Made by a program: the position numbers and the translations under genes
The notes under the pieces: generated by a model
What the model was told of the DNA's origin: nothing
Seen by the model: the letters and a program-made list of their open reading frames with translations, nothing else
Database searches by the model: none
Source of the DNA: Bdellovibrio bacteriovorus
GTDB taxonomy: Bacteria > Bdellovibrionota > Bdellovibrionia > Bdellovibrionales > Bdellovibrionaceae
Direction of reading: 5' to 3'
Assembly (NCBI RefSeq): GCF_025558485.1
Contig: NZ_CP102930.1
Location: forward strand, 1,054,001 to 1,118,000
Length of the DNA: 64,000 nt
Part shown: one piece after another, positions 7,916-16,776 of the stretch
Layout of the letters: each line of letters starts with the position of its first letter
How positions within the stretch are numbered: the first letter of the stretch is position 1

Positions 7916-9169
7916 TTATTCAATTCTTTTGATACTCGCACCCAAAGAAGACAGCTTGTCTTCCAGTTTTTCATACCCACGATCCAAGTGATAGATACGA
8001 CTGACAACAGTTTCGCCGGAAGCCACAAGCCCCGCCAAAACCAGCGAAGCACTAGCACGCAAGTCCGTCGCCATGACTGGTGCCCCAGTCAAATGACCCG
8101 GATTTCCACGGATAACCGCCACGCGTGTCTTCGGAGTGATATCTGCACCCAAACGACAAAGTTCTGTCACGTGCATGAAGCGGTTTTCAAATACTGTTTC
8201 TGTGATAACGCTTGTTCCGTGCGCCACAGTCATCAACGCCATAAACTGTGCCTGAAGATCTGTTGGGAATAACGGGTGAGGAGCCGTGGTCACATCCACC
8301 GCCTCCCATCTTTCACATGGGAATACAGTCATGGTATCTTTAGTGGTTTCAATTTTGAATCCCGCTTCGCGCATTTTTAGAATCAATGCTTCCAAATGCG
8401 CCGGAACACATTTTGTAACAGTCACCTGACCTCTGGTGATTGCGCCTGCGATCAGCAAAGTTCCGGCTTCAATACGATCCGGCATGATGGAATGCTTCGC
8501 AGGCTTTAACTGCTGCACACCTTCGATGCGAATCACGCTTGTGCCGTGACCTGTGATCTTCGCGCCCATTTTGTTTAGATATTCGGCCAAGTCCACGATC
8601 TCGGGTTCTTTCGCGGCATTTTCAAGAATGGTAGTACCGTTAGCCAAAGTGGCTGCCATCATCACATTCTCGGTTCCGCCAACTGTCACAGTTTCAAAAA
8701 GGAAAGTGGAACCTTGCAATTTCGGAGAACCCGCGTGAACGTAGCCCTCTTTTTGTGTGATGGTCGCACCCAAAGCTTTAAAACCATCCAAGTGCAGATC
8801 AATCGGACGACTGCCAATTGCACAGCCACCCGGCTGGGAAACGACAGCTTCACCATATTTTGCCAGCATCGGGCCCATACACAGGAAGCTTGCGCGCATT
8901 TTGCGAACAAGATCGTAAGAAGCTTCAAAAGAAGATGGCTTATTCACCGTCACGTGGAATTCTTCACCCACCCACTTGGTCTCACATCCCAGGCTGTTCA
9001 AAAGCTCAGACGTGGATTCAATATCCTTCAGCTTCGGCATGTTGGTGAAAACGTGTGTGCCCTCTGCCAGAAGAGTCGAAAACAAAATTGGCAGAGCAGC
9101 GTTCTTCGCACCACTCGTAGCGACAGTACCTTTTAGCGGGCCATTGCCCGTGACGACCATTTTATCCAT
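7916..9169 (-). CDS. murA: UDP-GlcNAc 1-carboxyvinyltransferase
   Basis: Transfers enolpyruvate from PEP to UDP-GlcNAc, the first committed step of peptidoglycan synthesis, in the cytoplasm. About 417 residues, the usual length. The N-terminal signature GPLKGTVATSGAKNAALP is present, and the catalytic loop PGGCAIGSRPIDLH keeps the cysteine (about C116) that fosfomycin alkylates. The start is ATG 9169: GGAG lies seven bases upstream and the family N-terminus begins there, although the frame is open to 9220. It overlaps the end of prmC by eight bases, implying translational coupling. Confidence 0.96.
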   Translation of the reverse strand: MDKMVVTGNGPLKGTVATSGAKNAALPILFSTLLAEGTHVFTNMPKLKDIESTSELLNSLGCETKWVGEEFHVTVNKPSSFEASYDLVRKMRASFLCMGPMLAKYGEAVVSQPGGCAIGSRPIDLHLDGFKALGATITQKEGYVHAGSPKLQGSTFLFETVTVGGTENVMMAATLANGTTILENAAKEPEIVDLAEYLNKMGAKITGHGTSVIRIEGVQQLKPAKHSIMPDRIEAGTLLIAGAITRGQVTVTKCVPAHLEALILKMREAGFKIETTKDTMTVFPCERWEAVDVTTAPHPLFPTDLQAQFMALMTVAHGTSVITETVFENRFMHVTELCRLGADITPKTRVAVIRGNPGHLTGAPVMATDLRASASLVLAGLVASGETVVSRIYHLDRGYEKLEDKLSSLGASIKRIE

Positions 9170-10043
9170 GTGTTTCTCCGCGGATGACTCTATCATGCCC
9201 AGAAAGATCTTTGATGACACTGATTTCGTTAAATATTTTTAAGCTTTCATAAGCCTGCTTCATTGCAGCCCCTTGGCTCATTCCCATTTCCATCAGCATC
9301 AAACCGGGCGTCTTCAGGTAGGGGGCAAATGCTGCCGACCATGCCCTTAATAGGGCCAAACCTTCTTCTTCCGCATAAAGCGCGGAATTAGGTTCATATT
9401 TTTTAACGTTTTCTTCAACTTGAGGATCATTCGGTGCAATGTAGGGTGGATTGGAAACCAGCACATCGATCTGTGTCTTTCCGGTAAAATCCTTGTAAGC
9501 CGACATAACCGCATCGACATTTCCCGCATCACAGTTCAGGAATTGAACCCGGTCCGCCACATCCAACACTTGTGCATTTCTTTGTGCCGTTTCAATCGCC
9601 CCGGCAGAAAGATCCACAGCGATAAGCTTTGCCTGCGGATATTCCTTCAAAAGGCTCAAGCCAATACAACCACTGCCACAGCCCAGATCCACGAAGCCCC
9701 AAGGCTGCGTTTTATCCTGAGCCCACGCCAACACATCTTCCACAATATGCTCAGTTTCAGGGCGGGGAATAAGGACGTTTGAGTTTACTTCAAAGCGATG
9801 GCCAAAAAAATCACGATAGCCAAGAATATAGGCCACGGGCTCTCCGGCAGCGCGACGGCGCACCAATTCGCGCAGAACGGCCAACTCTTCGTCCTTCATC
9901 GGCTGATCAAAGCGCAGATAAAGCTGAATGCGTTCCAGCTTCAGGCCGTGGGCCAAAAGCAGTTCCGCATCCAAACGTGGAGTATCGATTTTTTTGTCTT
10001 TGAAGAACGCTGTGGTTTTATCGAGTATTTCTTTTAGTTTCAT
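9162..10043 (-). CDS. prmC: Release factor glutamine methyltransferase
   Basis: Methylates the glutamine of the GGQ motif in RF1/RF2 using S-adenosylmethionine. 293 residues. An N-terminal helical domain is followed by a Rossmann fold with the SAM motif DLGCGSGCIG (about 119-128) and the glutamine-binding NPPY (about 198-201). Its substrate gene prfA lies 3 bp upstream on the same strand, the same pairing seen in many bacteria, and murA follows with an overlap. Confidence 0.96.
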   Translation of the reverse strand: MKLKEILDKTTAFFKDKKIDTPRLDAELLLAHGLKLERIQLYLRFDQPMKDEELAVLRELVRRRAAGEPVAYILGYRDFFGHRFEVNSNVLIPRPETEHIVEDVLAWAQDKTQPWGFVDLGCGSGCIGLSLLKEYPQAKLIAVDLSAGAIETAQRNAQVLDVADRVQFLNCDAGNVDAVMSAYKDFTGKTQIDVLVSNPPYIAPNDPQVEENVKKYEPNSALYAEEEGLALLRAWSAAFAPYLKTPGLMLMEMGMSQGAAMKQAYESLKIFNEISVIKDLSGHDRVIRGETHG

Positions 10044-10046
10044 TCA

Positions 10047-11120
10047 TTAAGCAGAGACTTGTTTTTTAAGTGCCTCTGCTTGGAAGTTAGCAATGAGTGG
10101 GTCAATCAGCAACTCAAATGAGCCGCTCATAACCTGATCCAGCTGGTGAATCGTCAAGCCAATACGGTGATCAGTGATACGCGTCTGTGGGAAATTATAA
10201 GTGCGAATACGCTCTGAACGATCTCCGGTCCCGATTTGCTCCAAACGAACGTCGGAAGCCTCTTTACGGGCCTTTTCGTCCTCGATCTGCTGCAGTTTAG
10301 CGTAAAGGATCTGGAAAGCGCGCTCACGGTTGGAGGACTGTGATTTACCTTCCTGACATTTTACGTCGATTCCTGTCGGCAAGTGCACGATACGAACCGC
10401 AGATTCTGTTCTGTTCACCGACTGACCGCCAGAACCTTGAGAACGCATGGTCTCCATACGAATATCAGACATTGGAATCTTGATTTCAGAAACTTCCACT
10501 TCCGGAATAACGGCAACAGTCACCGTGGAAGTGTGAATACGGCCGGCTGCCTCGGTTTTTGGAACACGCTGAACGCGGTGAACACCGGATTCGTACTTCA
10601 TTTTACTGAAAACAGAATCCCCGGTGATGCTGGCGATGATCTCTTTGGCTCCGCCGGCATTGCCTTCAGAGAAAGAAAGCATTTCCACCTTCCACCCTTG
10701 AGTGGAGGCATAGTGAACATAGCCACGGAAAAGTTCATCAGCAAACAACGCAGCCTCGTCCCCTCCGGCACCCGCACGAATTTCAAGAATGGTATTCTTG
10801 TCATCGTTCGGATCCCGGGGAATCAAAGCAATTTTCAACTGCTGCTCAAGATCTGGAAGTTCGGCCTCCAGCTCTTTCACCTCTTCGCGGATCAGCTCAC
10901 GCATTTCTGCATCTTGTTCTGCGGTCAGAAGCTCTTTGCTGGCTTTCAGGTTTTCAGTTTTCTTGCGGTAGTCACGATAGACCAGAACGATCTTTTCCAG
11001 ATTGCCCAGTTCCTTCATCAGCGCACGATACTGCGTCTGATTAGAGGCAATATCCGGTCTTTGAAGAGCCATATTGACTTCTTCGTAACGAGATTCAACT
11101 GCGTCTAACTTCGAGAACAT
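10047..11120 (-). CDS. prfA: Peptide chain release factor 1
   Basis: Recognises UAA and UAG stop codons and triggers release of the finished protein. 357 residues, matching the family. The codon-reading tripeptide appears as PKT at about 187-189, fitting the RF1 PxT type rather than the RF2 SPF type. The catalytic GGQ is at about 231-233 ([12 protein letters not shown]). It heads a prfA-prmC-murA unit, separated from rpmE by a terminator. Confidence 0.97.
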   Translation of the reverse strand: MFSKLDAVESRYEEVNMALQRPDIASNQTQYRALMKELGNLEKIVLVYRDYRKKTENLKASKELLTAEQDAEMRELIREEVKELEAELPDLEQQLKIALIPRDPNDDKNTILEIRAGAGGDEAALFADELFRGYVHYASTQGWKVEMLSFSEGNAGGAKEIIASITGDSVFSKMKYESGVHRVQRVPKTEAAGRIHTSTVTVAVIPEVEVSEIKIPMSDIRMETMRSQGSGGQSVNRTESAVRIVHLPTGIDVKCQEGKSQSSNRERAFQILYAKLQQIEDEKARKEASDVRLEQIGTGDRSERIRTYNFPQTRITDHRIGLTIHQLDQVMSGSFELLIDPLIANFQAEALKKQVSA

Positions 11121-11167
11121 GAAGAGCTCCTGCTCAGGCTGAGATGGAAAATGACTGTGGCTGAAAA

Positions 11168-11200
11168 CGAAAATGCGGCTCGAACTTTGAACCGCATTTC
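11168..11200 (-). terminator. Terminator downstream of rpmE
   Basis: The 8-bp stem AAATGCGG/CCGCATTT is followed on the minus strand by CGTTTT, an imperfect T run. It sits between rpmE and prfA. Confidence 0.6.
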
Positions 11201-11234
11201 ATACAAGAACGTCCCCCGAACGGAGGTCTGAAAT

Positions 11235-11480
11235 TTACTTCTTGCCGTAACGTTTTTTGAAACGATCGATACGACCTTCAGTATCCATCACACGTTGCTT
11301 ACCAGTGAAGAACGGGTGAGATGCAGAAGAGATCTCAACTTTGATAAGAGGATATTCTTTACCATCTTCCCATTTAACAGTTTCGGAAGAATGAAGAGTA
11401 GATGTTCCCAAGAAACTGAAGTCGCAAGAGATATCTTTAAATACAACAGTATTTACTTTCGGGTGTAGGTTTTGTTTCAT
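11235..11480 (-). CDS. rpmE: 50S ribosomal protein L31, zinc-independent type
   Basis: 81 residues of the large ribosomal subunit. It resembles type B L31 (RpmE2): it starts [16 protein letters not shown], contains [10 protein letters not shown] and [17 protein letters not shown], and has only one cysteine, so it lacks the four-cysteine zinc ribbon of type A L31. In other bacteria type B replaces type A under zinc limitation; whether this genome also has a type A copy cannot be seen here. Confidence 0.93.
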   Translation of the reverse strand: MKQNLHPKVNTVVFKDISCDFSFLGTSTLHSSETVKWEDGKEYPLIKVEISSASHPFFTGKQRVMDTEGRIDRFKKRYGKK

Positions 11481-11528
11481 GACCTGATTCCTTCTAAATA
11501 ATTTAACCTATGGGTCTTAAGCTGTAAG

Positions 11529-11557
11529 GATGTAACATACTGGCTACCCTGTGTCGA
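11529..11557 (-). promoter_or_regulatory. Candidate sigma-70 promoter for rpmE
   Basis: On the minus strand TCGACA and TACATC are separated by 17 bp, giving a leader of about 40 nt before the rpmE ATG. Each box matches its consensus only partly. Confidence 0.35.
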
Positions 11558-11707
11558 GCATAAATCGCTGATTTTATTGGCATCTTAGGGACTCCACCGA
11601 AGATCTTATAGTTTCCATAAACCTTAGAAATTCCATATACTTATTACCATATTTCCCATATTTCCCAGGTTTTAATACGGTTTTCAGACCCCGAGAAATC
11701 CGGACCT

Positions 11708-11736
11708 TTGAACCACAAAAACCCGGTTTGTATTTT
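11708..11736 (+). promoter_or_regulatory. Candidate sigma-70 promoter
   Basis: TTGAAC and TATTTT are 17 bp apart, about 75 bp upstream of the ATG at 11812. The rest of the 330-bp gap between rpmE and this gene holds only AT-rich sequence with tandem CATATTTCC-like words (around 11650-11668) and no gene I can support. Confidence 0.35.
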
Positions 11737-11811
11737 TCCTCAGGAACTGCCTGATCGTTGAGCTCTTTCAGGGCGCCACCTACCCTTGATTGACCAACAA
11801 GGAGGTATTTC

Positions 11812-12216
11812 ATGAAGTTTCTGGTCCCTTTTGCGGCCGTTCTGACTTTGTCTCAGGTGGCTTCAGCTGAAAGCATTTACTGCACGTTTACGGAACCTTT
11901 TCTGTCCGTGTCCTACAATTCGGACACCAATAAAGTAAAAGTGGAATCTCCGGATCAGGGAACTTTGGAAGTCCCGGGTAAAGTCACCTTTGATAAAGGT
12001 GGCATCATCACAATCACCACCGAAGGCATCAATCACAAACTGGCGGTGAATACCACCAAGGAAGGGTCAGATGGGATGTCTGACTTCGTCTATCCATTTG
12101 AAGGCGTCATTGATGACAGTCTTTACGGCGGCTGTGAAACAGATACTTTAAAAAAGTCCGAACCAGCTCCAGAACCACCGCCTCAACCTGAGCCTGAACC
12201 GCAACCAAATCCATAA
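11812..12216 (+). CDS. Exported protein with proline-rich tail
   Basis: 134 residues. A signal peptide (FLVPFAAVLTLSQVASA) is followed by a domain of about 90 residues, probably beta-rich, with two cysteines (YCTF and GGCETD) that could form a disulfide. The tail is an EP/QP repeat of about 20 residues (PEPPPQPEPEPQPNP). A strong AGGAGG-type ribosome site precedes the ATG. The family is not recognised; the tail looks like an extended spacer in the periplasm or at the surface. It is a single gene between a candidate promoter and a terminator. Confidence 0.75.
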   Translation: MKFLVPFAAVLTLSQVASAESIYCTFTEPFLSVSYNSDTNKVKVESPDQGTLEVPGKVTFDKGGIITITTEGINHKLAVNTTKEGSDGMSDFVYPFEGVIDDSLYGGCETDTLKKSEPAPEPPPQPEPEPQPNP

Positions 12217-12220
12217 AAAC

Positions 12221-12248
12221 AAAAAGGGAGTCTTGCGACTCCCTTTCC
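12221..12248. terminator. Terminator between exported protein and rho
   Basis: AAAGGGAGTC/GACTCCCTTT with a TTGC loop is a perfect 10-bp stem, symmetric enough to work on both strands. Confidence 0.88.
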
Positions 12249-12274
12249 ATTTTCAATTTTAAACTCATCCATTC

Positions 12275-12297
12275 GCTAAAGAGCAAAGCTCTTTAGC
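12275..12297 (-). promoter_or_regulatory. Hairpin across the rho stop codon
   Basis: GCTAAAGAGC/GCTCTTTAGC forms a perfect 10-bp stem with a 3-nt loop that includes the rho TAA stop. There is no T run directly after it on the minus strand, so it may protect the 3' end or pause polymerase rather than terminate by itself. Confidence 0.5.
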
Positions 12298-14032
12298 CTG
12301 GTCCCGACATAGCTTTCAGGAAGTCTGTGTTGGTTTTTGTGCCTTCCACTTTGTCGATCAGGAATTCCATCGCGTCGATAACGTTCATCGGCGCCAATAC
12401 TTTTCTCAAGATCCACAGGCGGTTCAAGTCAGCCTTATCAACCAACAAATCTTCCTTACGAGTGCCGGACTTGTTGATGTCCATGCAAGGGAAGATACGT
12501 TTTTCCATCAGCTTGCGATCCAAGTGGATCTCGGCATTACCGGTACCTTTAAATTCCTCGAAGATAACCTCATCCATACGGGAACCCGTATCTATCAAGG
12601 CTGTCGCGATGATAGTCAAAGATCCGCCTTCTTCGATGTTACGAGCCGCACCGAAGAAACGTTTTGGTTTGTGAAGAGCGTTGGAATCCACACCACCTGA
12701 CAAAATTTTTCCAGAAGGAGGAACAACCGTGTTGTAAGCTCGTGCCAAACGAGTGATGGAATCAAGCAAAATGACAACGTCGTGTTTGTGTTCAACCAGA
12801 CGTTTTGCTTTTTCGATAACCATCTCTGCAACCTGAACGTGACGAGTTGGTGGCTCATCGAACGTGGAGGATACAACTTCACCCTTCACAGTTCTTTGCA
12901 TGTCGGTCACCTCTTCCGGACGTTCATCGATCAGAAGAACGATCAGCTTTACTTCCGGGTGATTGTGCGTGATCGCATTGGCAATTTGTTGCATCAAAAC
13001 TGTTTTACCAGTTCTTGGCGGCGCCACGATTAAAGCACGCTGACCTTTTCCAAGCGGAGCCATCAAATCCACAACGCGTGTTGTGTATTCGCCAGGGCTG
13101 TGTTCCAGCTTCAGACGCTCGTTTGGATAAAGTGGTGTTAAGTTGTCGAACAGGATTTTATCTTTACCGTTTTCAGTGGTCTCGAAGTTCAGGGAGTCCA
13201 CTTTCAACAATGCAAAGTAACGCTCGCCATCTTTCGGCGGACGAACTGTTCCTGTCACCGTGTCACCGGTTCTTAGACCGAAACGACGGATCTGGGACGG
13301 AGAAACATAGATATCATCCGGACCTGGCAGATAATTGTAGTCCGGAGAACGCAGGAAGCCGTAGCCATCCGGCAGGATTTCCAGAACGCCAGAACCATAA
13401 ATGTCCTGACCCAGTTTTGCAGCACGCTTCAGGATTTCAAAGATCATGTCCTGACGACGAAGACCGGCGGCATTTTCAATTTTAAGCTTGGTCGCAAGCT
13501 CTGTCAGCTGCGTGATGTTTTTGGATTTCAAATCCTTGGAGGACAACCAGCTCTTTTCCTCATCGGTCAAAGAGATGTCTGCCAGATCCACGTCCTGCGC
13601 CTGAGCCGGCATGGTGGAGTGACCATCGTCACCCATTGGCTGACCTTCATCACGATTGCGGTCGTTTCTGAAGTCGCGACGTTGGTTGTTGTTACGGTCG
13701 TGGCGATGACCACCGCGATCATTTCTGTCACCACGGTCATTGCGATCTCCACGATCATTACGATCACGGTTGTCACGATTGTGCGGGCGGAAGTCACGGC
13801 GTTGGTTGTTCTGTTGGGGTCTGTCTTGGCGCGCTTCTGGAGCGGCAGCTTGAGGAGCTGCAGGTGCGGGGGTGTTTTCAGAAGCTGCTGGTGCCGCAGG
13901 GGCTGCTTCGGCTGCAGGTGCTTGGGAAGCCGCTGCAGGAGTTGGGGTTGAGGTTTCTTCAGTGGTACTCTTCGCTGTACGAGTACGTTTTTTTACCACC
14001 TCAACGCCTTGTTGATCTTTAGGTTCAGACAA
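12293..14032 (-). CDS. rho: Transcription termination factor Rho, long form
   Basis: Hexameric RNA helicase that ends transcription of untranslated RNA. 579 residues against about 420 in E. coli. The extra 160 N-terminal residues are disordered: a KR-rich start, an Ala/Pro segment (about 30-66), then an R/N/D/G-rich segment with RNDRGD-type repeats (about 85-125). The conserved core follows: RNA-binding cold-shock fold around [12 protein letters not shown], then the ATPase with P-loop PPRTGKT (about 338-344). Basic N-terminal insertions in other Rho proteins add RNA affinity; the same is inferred here. Upstream lies a 370-bp gap. Confidence 0.96.
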   Translation of the reverse strand: MSEPKDQQGVEVVKKRTRTAKSTTEETSTPTPAAASQAPAAEAAPAAPAASENTPAPAAPQAAAPEARQDRPQQNNQRRDFRPHNRDNRDRNDRGDRNDRGDRNDRGGHRHDRNNNQRRDFRNDRNRDEGQPMGDDGHSTMPAQAQDVDLADISLTDEEKSWLSSKDLKSKNITQLTELATKLKIENAAGLRRQDMIFEILKRAAKLGQDIYGSGVLEILPDGYGFLRSPDYNYLPGPDDIYVSPSQIRRFGLRTGDTVTGTVRPPKDGERYFALLKVDSLNFETTENGKDKILFDNLTPLYPNERLKLEHSPGEYTTRVVDLMAPLGKGQRALIVAPPRTGKTVLMQQIANAITHNHPEVKLIVLLIDERPEEVTDMQRTVKGEVVSSTFDEPPTRHVQVAEMVIEKAKRLVEHKHDVVILLDSITRLARAYNTVVPPSGKILSGGVDSNALHKPKRFFGAARNIEEGGSLTIIATALIDTGSRMDEVIFEEFKGTGNAEIHLDRKLMEKRIFPCMDINKSGTRKEDLLVDKADLNRLWILRKVLAPMNVIDAMEFLIDKVEGTKTNTDFLKAMSGPG

Positions 14033-14334
14033 ACAAATTCTCCTTGTAGGATTTTAATCAGAAAAAAGAGCGATACTTAATAATTAGGGAGCTGATCCGA
14101 TTGGATTCGTGCTTACGTTATGAACACACTGTCCTAGACCCGCCCCCCGCTTGTCAACCGGAAAACCTGTCCCGGCTTGAGACAAAGACCCGGAAAACAG
14201 AAATATGTTCATAATGTCTTAAGCTTACACATTTTATTAGTTTTATAAAAATGAAGCTATTTCAGGTGTTTAAATATGAGCCTGAGACGTCCAGTTTTCC
14301 AAAAATTAACCTGATTTTTTAAAAATGGGGCCAA
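14033..14334. other. Gene-free stretch between rho and the PilZ gene
   Basis: About 300 bp that must hold the rho leader and promoter. TTGACA is present on the minus strand near 14154-14159 without a good partner -10 box. I see no ORF or convincing structured RNA. Confidence 0.5.
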
Positions 14335-14362
14335 TTGGCTATTAATTTTTGGTTTGTAATAC
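14335..14362 (+). promoter_or_regulatory. Candidate sigma-70 promoter for the PilZ gene
   Basis: TTGGCT and TAATAC are 16 bp apart, placing the start about 35 bp before the GTG at 14404. Confidence 0.45.
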
Positions 14363-14403
14363 CGAAAGGATAGTATCCAAGATTTAAGCACAAGGAGTCT
14401 AAC

Positions 14404-14772
14404 GTGGAGGACACTTATAAAGTTCCGGCACCAAGAACCCCTCTCAACCTAGAGGTCTCTTTCAAGCGTAATTACGCGCGCGAGGAAACTAAAGGCACGC
14501 TTAAGAATATCAGCATCACTGGAGCCTTTTTGGAGTTTGAGGGCGGAGAAGTTCGCGCCAATGAAAAACTAAACCTGGTCATCATCGTGGCTGGTCGCGA
14601 AAGAAAGATCGCGGCGCATGTCATCTGGACCAATTCCGTGGGGGTCGGCGTAAAGTTCATGCCGGTCAATAATCGGGATGTGCAGATTGTCGATGACCTG
14701 ATCTATTTCGTGGAGAACTCCCGAAATGACCGTCGTTCCGTAATGGACACGATCTTTAAAAAGGTCGGCTGA
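14404..14772 (+). CDS. PilZ-domain protein, probable c-di-GMP receptor
   Basis: 122 residues made almost entirely of one PilZ domain. Both c-di-GMP motifs are intact: RNYAR (RxxxR, near residue 22) and NISITG ([D/N]xSxxG, near residue 38). The beta-barrel strands end in VGVGVKFMPV. The start is GTG, with AGGAG eight bases upstream. Stand-alone PilZ proteins act as adaptors that change a partner's activity when c-di-GMP binds. The partner is not evident, as the gene stands alone between a promoter and a terminator. In Bdellovibrio c-di-GMP controls the switch between predatory and host-independent growth. Confidence 0.85.
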   Translation: MEDTYKVPAPRTPLNLEVSFKRNYAREETKGTLKNISITGAFLEFEGGEVRANEKLNLVIIVAGRERKIAAHVIWTNSVGVGVKFMPVNNRDVQIVDDLIYFVENSRNDRRSVMDTIFKKVG

Positions 14773-14789
14773 TTTCATAGTCACAGGTT

Positions 14790-14824
14790 AAAAAAAAGAG
14801 CGAGTGCAAACTCGCTCTTTTTTT
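14790..14824. terminator. Bidirectional terminator
   Basis: AAAGAGCGAGT/ACTCGCTCTTT with a 4-nt loop is flanked by A and T runs. It serves the convergent PilZ and LysM genes. Confidence 0.92.
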
Positions 14825-14844
14825 GTCGTTCACTGAACGTCGGC

Positions 14845-16194
14845 TTATGTTCCGACGTGAGTGTTGTCCATAGCTTGTTGTTCAAGCTCTTTCTGTTTTC
14901 TTTTCTTTCTCATCACAATCAGCACAGCCAAACCTGCTGCTGCCAGACCCACAACAGCCAAAGCCATTGTTGTGTCGTTATCCATGCCCGTTGGAGCCTC
15001 TTCAGCCACTTGCGGAGCCGGAGGATTGATCGCTTCAACTGGTGGCGGTGGTGGAGGCGCCATTTCCTGGGCCATATCCGGCGGTGGAGGTGGTGGAGCC
15101 ATGTCGCCAGCCTGATCCATTGGCGGCGGCGGCGGGATGTCCATCTGTGCCTGCTGAGCCATTGGATCTTCAGGCATTGGTGGAGCCGGGATCTCTTCCT
15201 GCATTTGCGGCGGAGCTTGTTCTGGCATTGCAGCCGCTACTTCCTGATGCTGCTGAGGAACCGGAGCCGCCGCAACTGCGCCGCCTCTCCAGTAACGAAG
15301 TTCCGTGCCTTCTGCGATCTCACCTTTGGAGTCCACAGAGTTGGAAGCCCAAACTTCTTTCCATGCATTGTCATAGCCCAGAAGAGTTTTGGAAACTTTT
15401 CTGATGTTATCACCGGATCTTGCCACATATGTTTCAGGAGCAAGGCCGTTGTCTTCGTAATACGTGATCATGCGCGCAGAATCGTCAGGGCGGTGAGGAG
15501 AGTTATAATAAACTTTGTCACCAGCACGCACATCGCGGGAATTGAAGGTCGGGTTGCCTTTTTTCAACTCAGCTCTTTTGTCAGAGCCGTAAATCATCTG
15601 GCTGATACCTTTTAGAGTGTCACCCGGACGGGCAAAGTAAACTGTATTGTACCAAGTGCCGCCAGCTTTCCATGGCGTTGTTGCCACTTTTTGCAGTGGA
15701 ACGTTGGCTTTCTTCGGAGCTTCAGAAACGCCGGAATCAACCACTGTTGTCGAAGACTCGCTGACTGAAGAGCTTTCAAATACAGAGTTGGAAGATTCAG
15801 ATTCAGCAACAGAAGTGGATGTTTCTACCGGCGGAGTTGTTGCCGCCACATCAGGCTGTTCTGCGAAAGGGTCTGCCGGAAGTGTTTCAGTTGTGGTGGC
15901 AACATCGGTGTGTTCTGTTGTCGCTTCACCATCAGCAATGGTTGTTTCCGTTGTAGTTGTCGTGGTTTCAGTTGTGGTGGTTGTTTCACCCAAAGCGTCT
16001 TCAGGAAGTTGGTCGCTTGCCAAGGAATCGTCGCCAGCGATCTCAAGAGCCTCATCACCTTCCAGCTTCTCAAGGTCAGCAGAGTCAAAATCAGCAGCTA
16101 CTTCAGAGTCTGCTTGGCTATCCTTAGACGTACAGCTTGTTACCTGGAATGCCAGACCGAGGCACGCTAGTAAGACAACGAGTTTTTTCATCAT
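14845..16194 (-). CDS. LysM lipoprotein with C-terminal membrane anchor
   Basis: About 449 residues. A signal peptide ends in a lipobox-like VTSC (C at about 21). An acidic Thr/Ser-rich stretch with poly-Thr runs follows. Two LysM-like domains (about 185-230, FARPGDTLKGISQMIYG; about 255-302, VARSGDNIRKVSKTLLG) should bind peptidoglycan. A 100-residue proline-rich region with PPPPP blocks leads to a transmembrane helix (about 408-428) and a basic tail RKKRKQK that should stay in the cytoplasm. The start ATG 16194 has AAGGAT upstream. If both anchors are used, the protein could span the periplasm. FimV-like proteins are the nearest comparison. Confidence 0.82.
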   Translation of the reverse strand: MMKKLVVLLACLGLAFQVTSCTSKDSQADSEVAADFDSADLEKLEGDEALEIAGDDSLASDQLPEDALGETTTTTETTTTTTETTIADGEATTEHTDVATTTETLPADPFAEQPDVAATTPPVETSTSVAESESSNSVFESSSVSESSTTVVDSGVSEAPKKANVPLQKVATTPWKAGGTWYNTVYFARPGDTLKGISQMIYGSDKRAELKKGNPTFNSRDVRAGDKVYYNSPHRPDDSARMITYYEDNGLAPETYVARSGDNIRKVSKTLLGYDNAWKEVWASNSVDSKGEIAEGTELRYWRGGAVAAAPVPQQHQEVAAAMPEQAPPQMQEEIPAPPMPEDPMAQQAQMDIPPPPPMDQAGDMAPPPPPPDMAQEMAPPPPPPVEAINPPAPQVAEEAPTGMDNDTTMALAVVGLAAAGLAVLIVMRKKRKQKELEQQAMDNTHVGT

Positions 16195-16263
16195 GTATTC
16201 ATCCTTGATTGATGCCACGAAACATACTGTTTCAGTTAAGCGTTATTAACAATCTAATGCACA

Positions 16264-16310
16264 AGATCGAAGGCTTGCAAACACTAAGAATTTCACTGGA
16301 CTTTCGATCT
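16264..16310 (-). repeat. Inverted repeat at the DUF192 stop codon
   Basis: AGATCGAA (16264-16271) and TTCGATCT (16303-16310) could pair as a long hairpin overlapping the 3' end of the DUF192 gene. No T run follows, so a terminator role is uncertain. Confidence 0.3.
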
Positions 16311-16776
16311 AGTGAATCTTTAGTTTCGATCCCAACTTTATTTTATTTTTATCGAACCATCCCGGGTTCATTTCAAGTGCGTACTTTGCCGGTTGTGCAC
16401 TGGCATAAGATGGCAAGGCCGCATCCGGAACACCTTTGCCGGATTTCATCTCTTTGACATCTATCAGTTTCATCTGGGCGTCAAAATAACCGATGGATAA
16501 ATCTATCAGCGTATTTTTCATCCAGAAGAAACGTGTTTCAGAATTTTTAAAGATAAAGAGCATGCCTTCATCCTCCCCCATCTTGGTCCTGAACATCAGG
16601 CCGCGTTCATGCTGGTCGGGGGTTTCCGCCACCTCTACGACAAAGGTCTTGCCACCCAAAGAGATCTTCTTTTTGGCAAAGTCCTTCGCAAAAGCTGACG
16701 GCATTATAAGGACGAAGAATAAACCAATTCTGGTGAAAAAACTAACGAGACCTAAGCATTTCAAGCGCCACCCCAT
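16309..16776 (-). CDS. Exported DUF192 protein
   Basis: 155 residues: an N-terminal hydrophobic signal (LGLVSFFTRIGLFFVLIMPSAFA) and one DUF192 domain with the typical ERGLMFR, MLFIF and FWMKNT...DLSIGYFD segments. The family is widespread and its biochemical role is unsettled. The reading frame overlaps the end of the ppx/gppA gene by 35 bases, so it is probably the last gene of the gatCAB-ppx unit. Confidence 0.8.
   Translation of the reverse strand: MGWRLKCLGLVSFFTRIGLFFVLIMPSAFAKDFAKKKISLGGKTFVVEVAETPDQHERGLMFRTKMGEDEGMLFIFKNSETRFFWMKNTLIDLSIGYFDAQMKLIDVKEMKSGKGVPDAALPSYASAQPAKYALEMNPGWFDKNKIKLGSKLKIH

Noticed and set aside
10383..11108. 241-residue frame opposite prfA
   Set aside because: prfA is full length with all motifs; the antisense frame looks like a shadow, with His/Phe-rich odd composition.
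11574..11813. 79-residue minus-strand frame between rpmE and the exported protein
   Set aside because: It begins on the start codon of the plus gene, covers its likely promoter and has no family resemblance.
13567..13951. Long frames opposite rho's N-terminal arm on both strands
   Set aside because: They arise from the low-complexity RNDRGD and Ala/Pro repeats and have Val/Thr-rich composition without a ribosome site.
15647..16249. 200-residue frame opposite the LysM lipoprotein
   Set aside because: Ser/Val-rich sequence mirrors the poly-Thr repeats of the real gene; no signal or motif.
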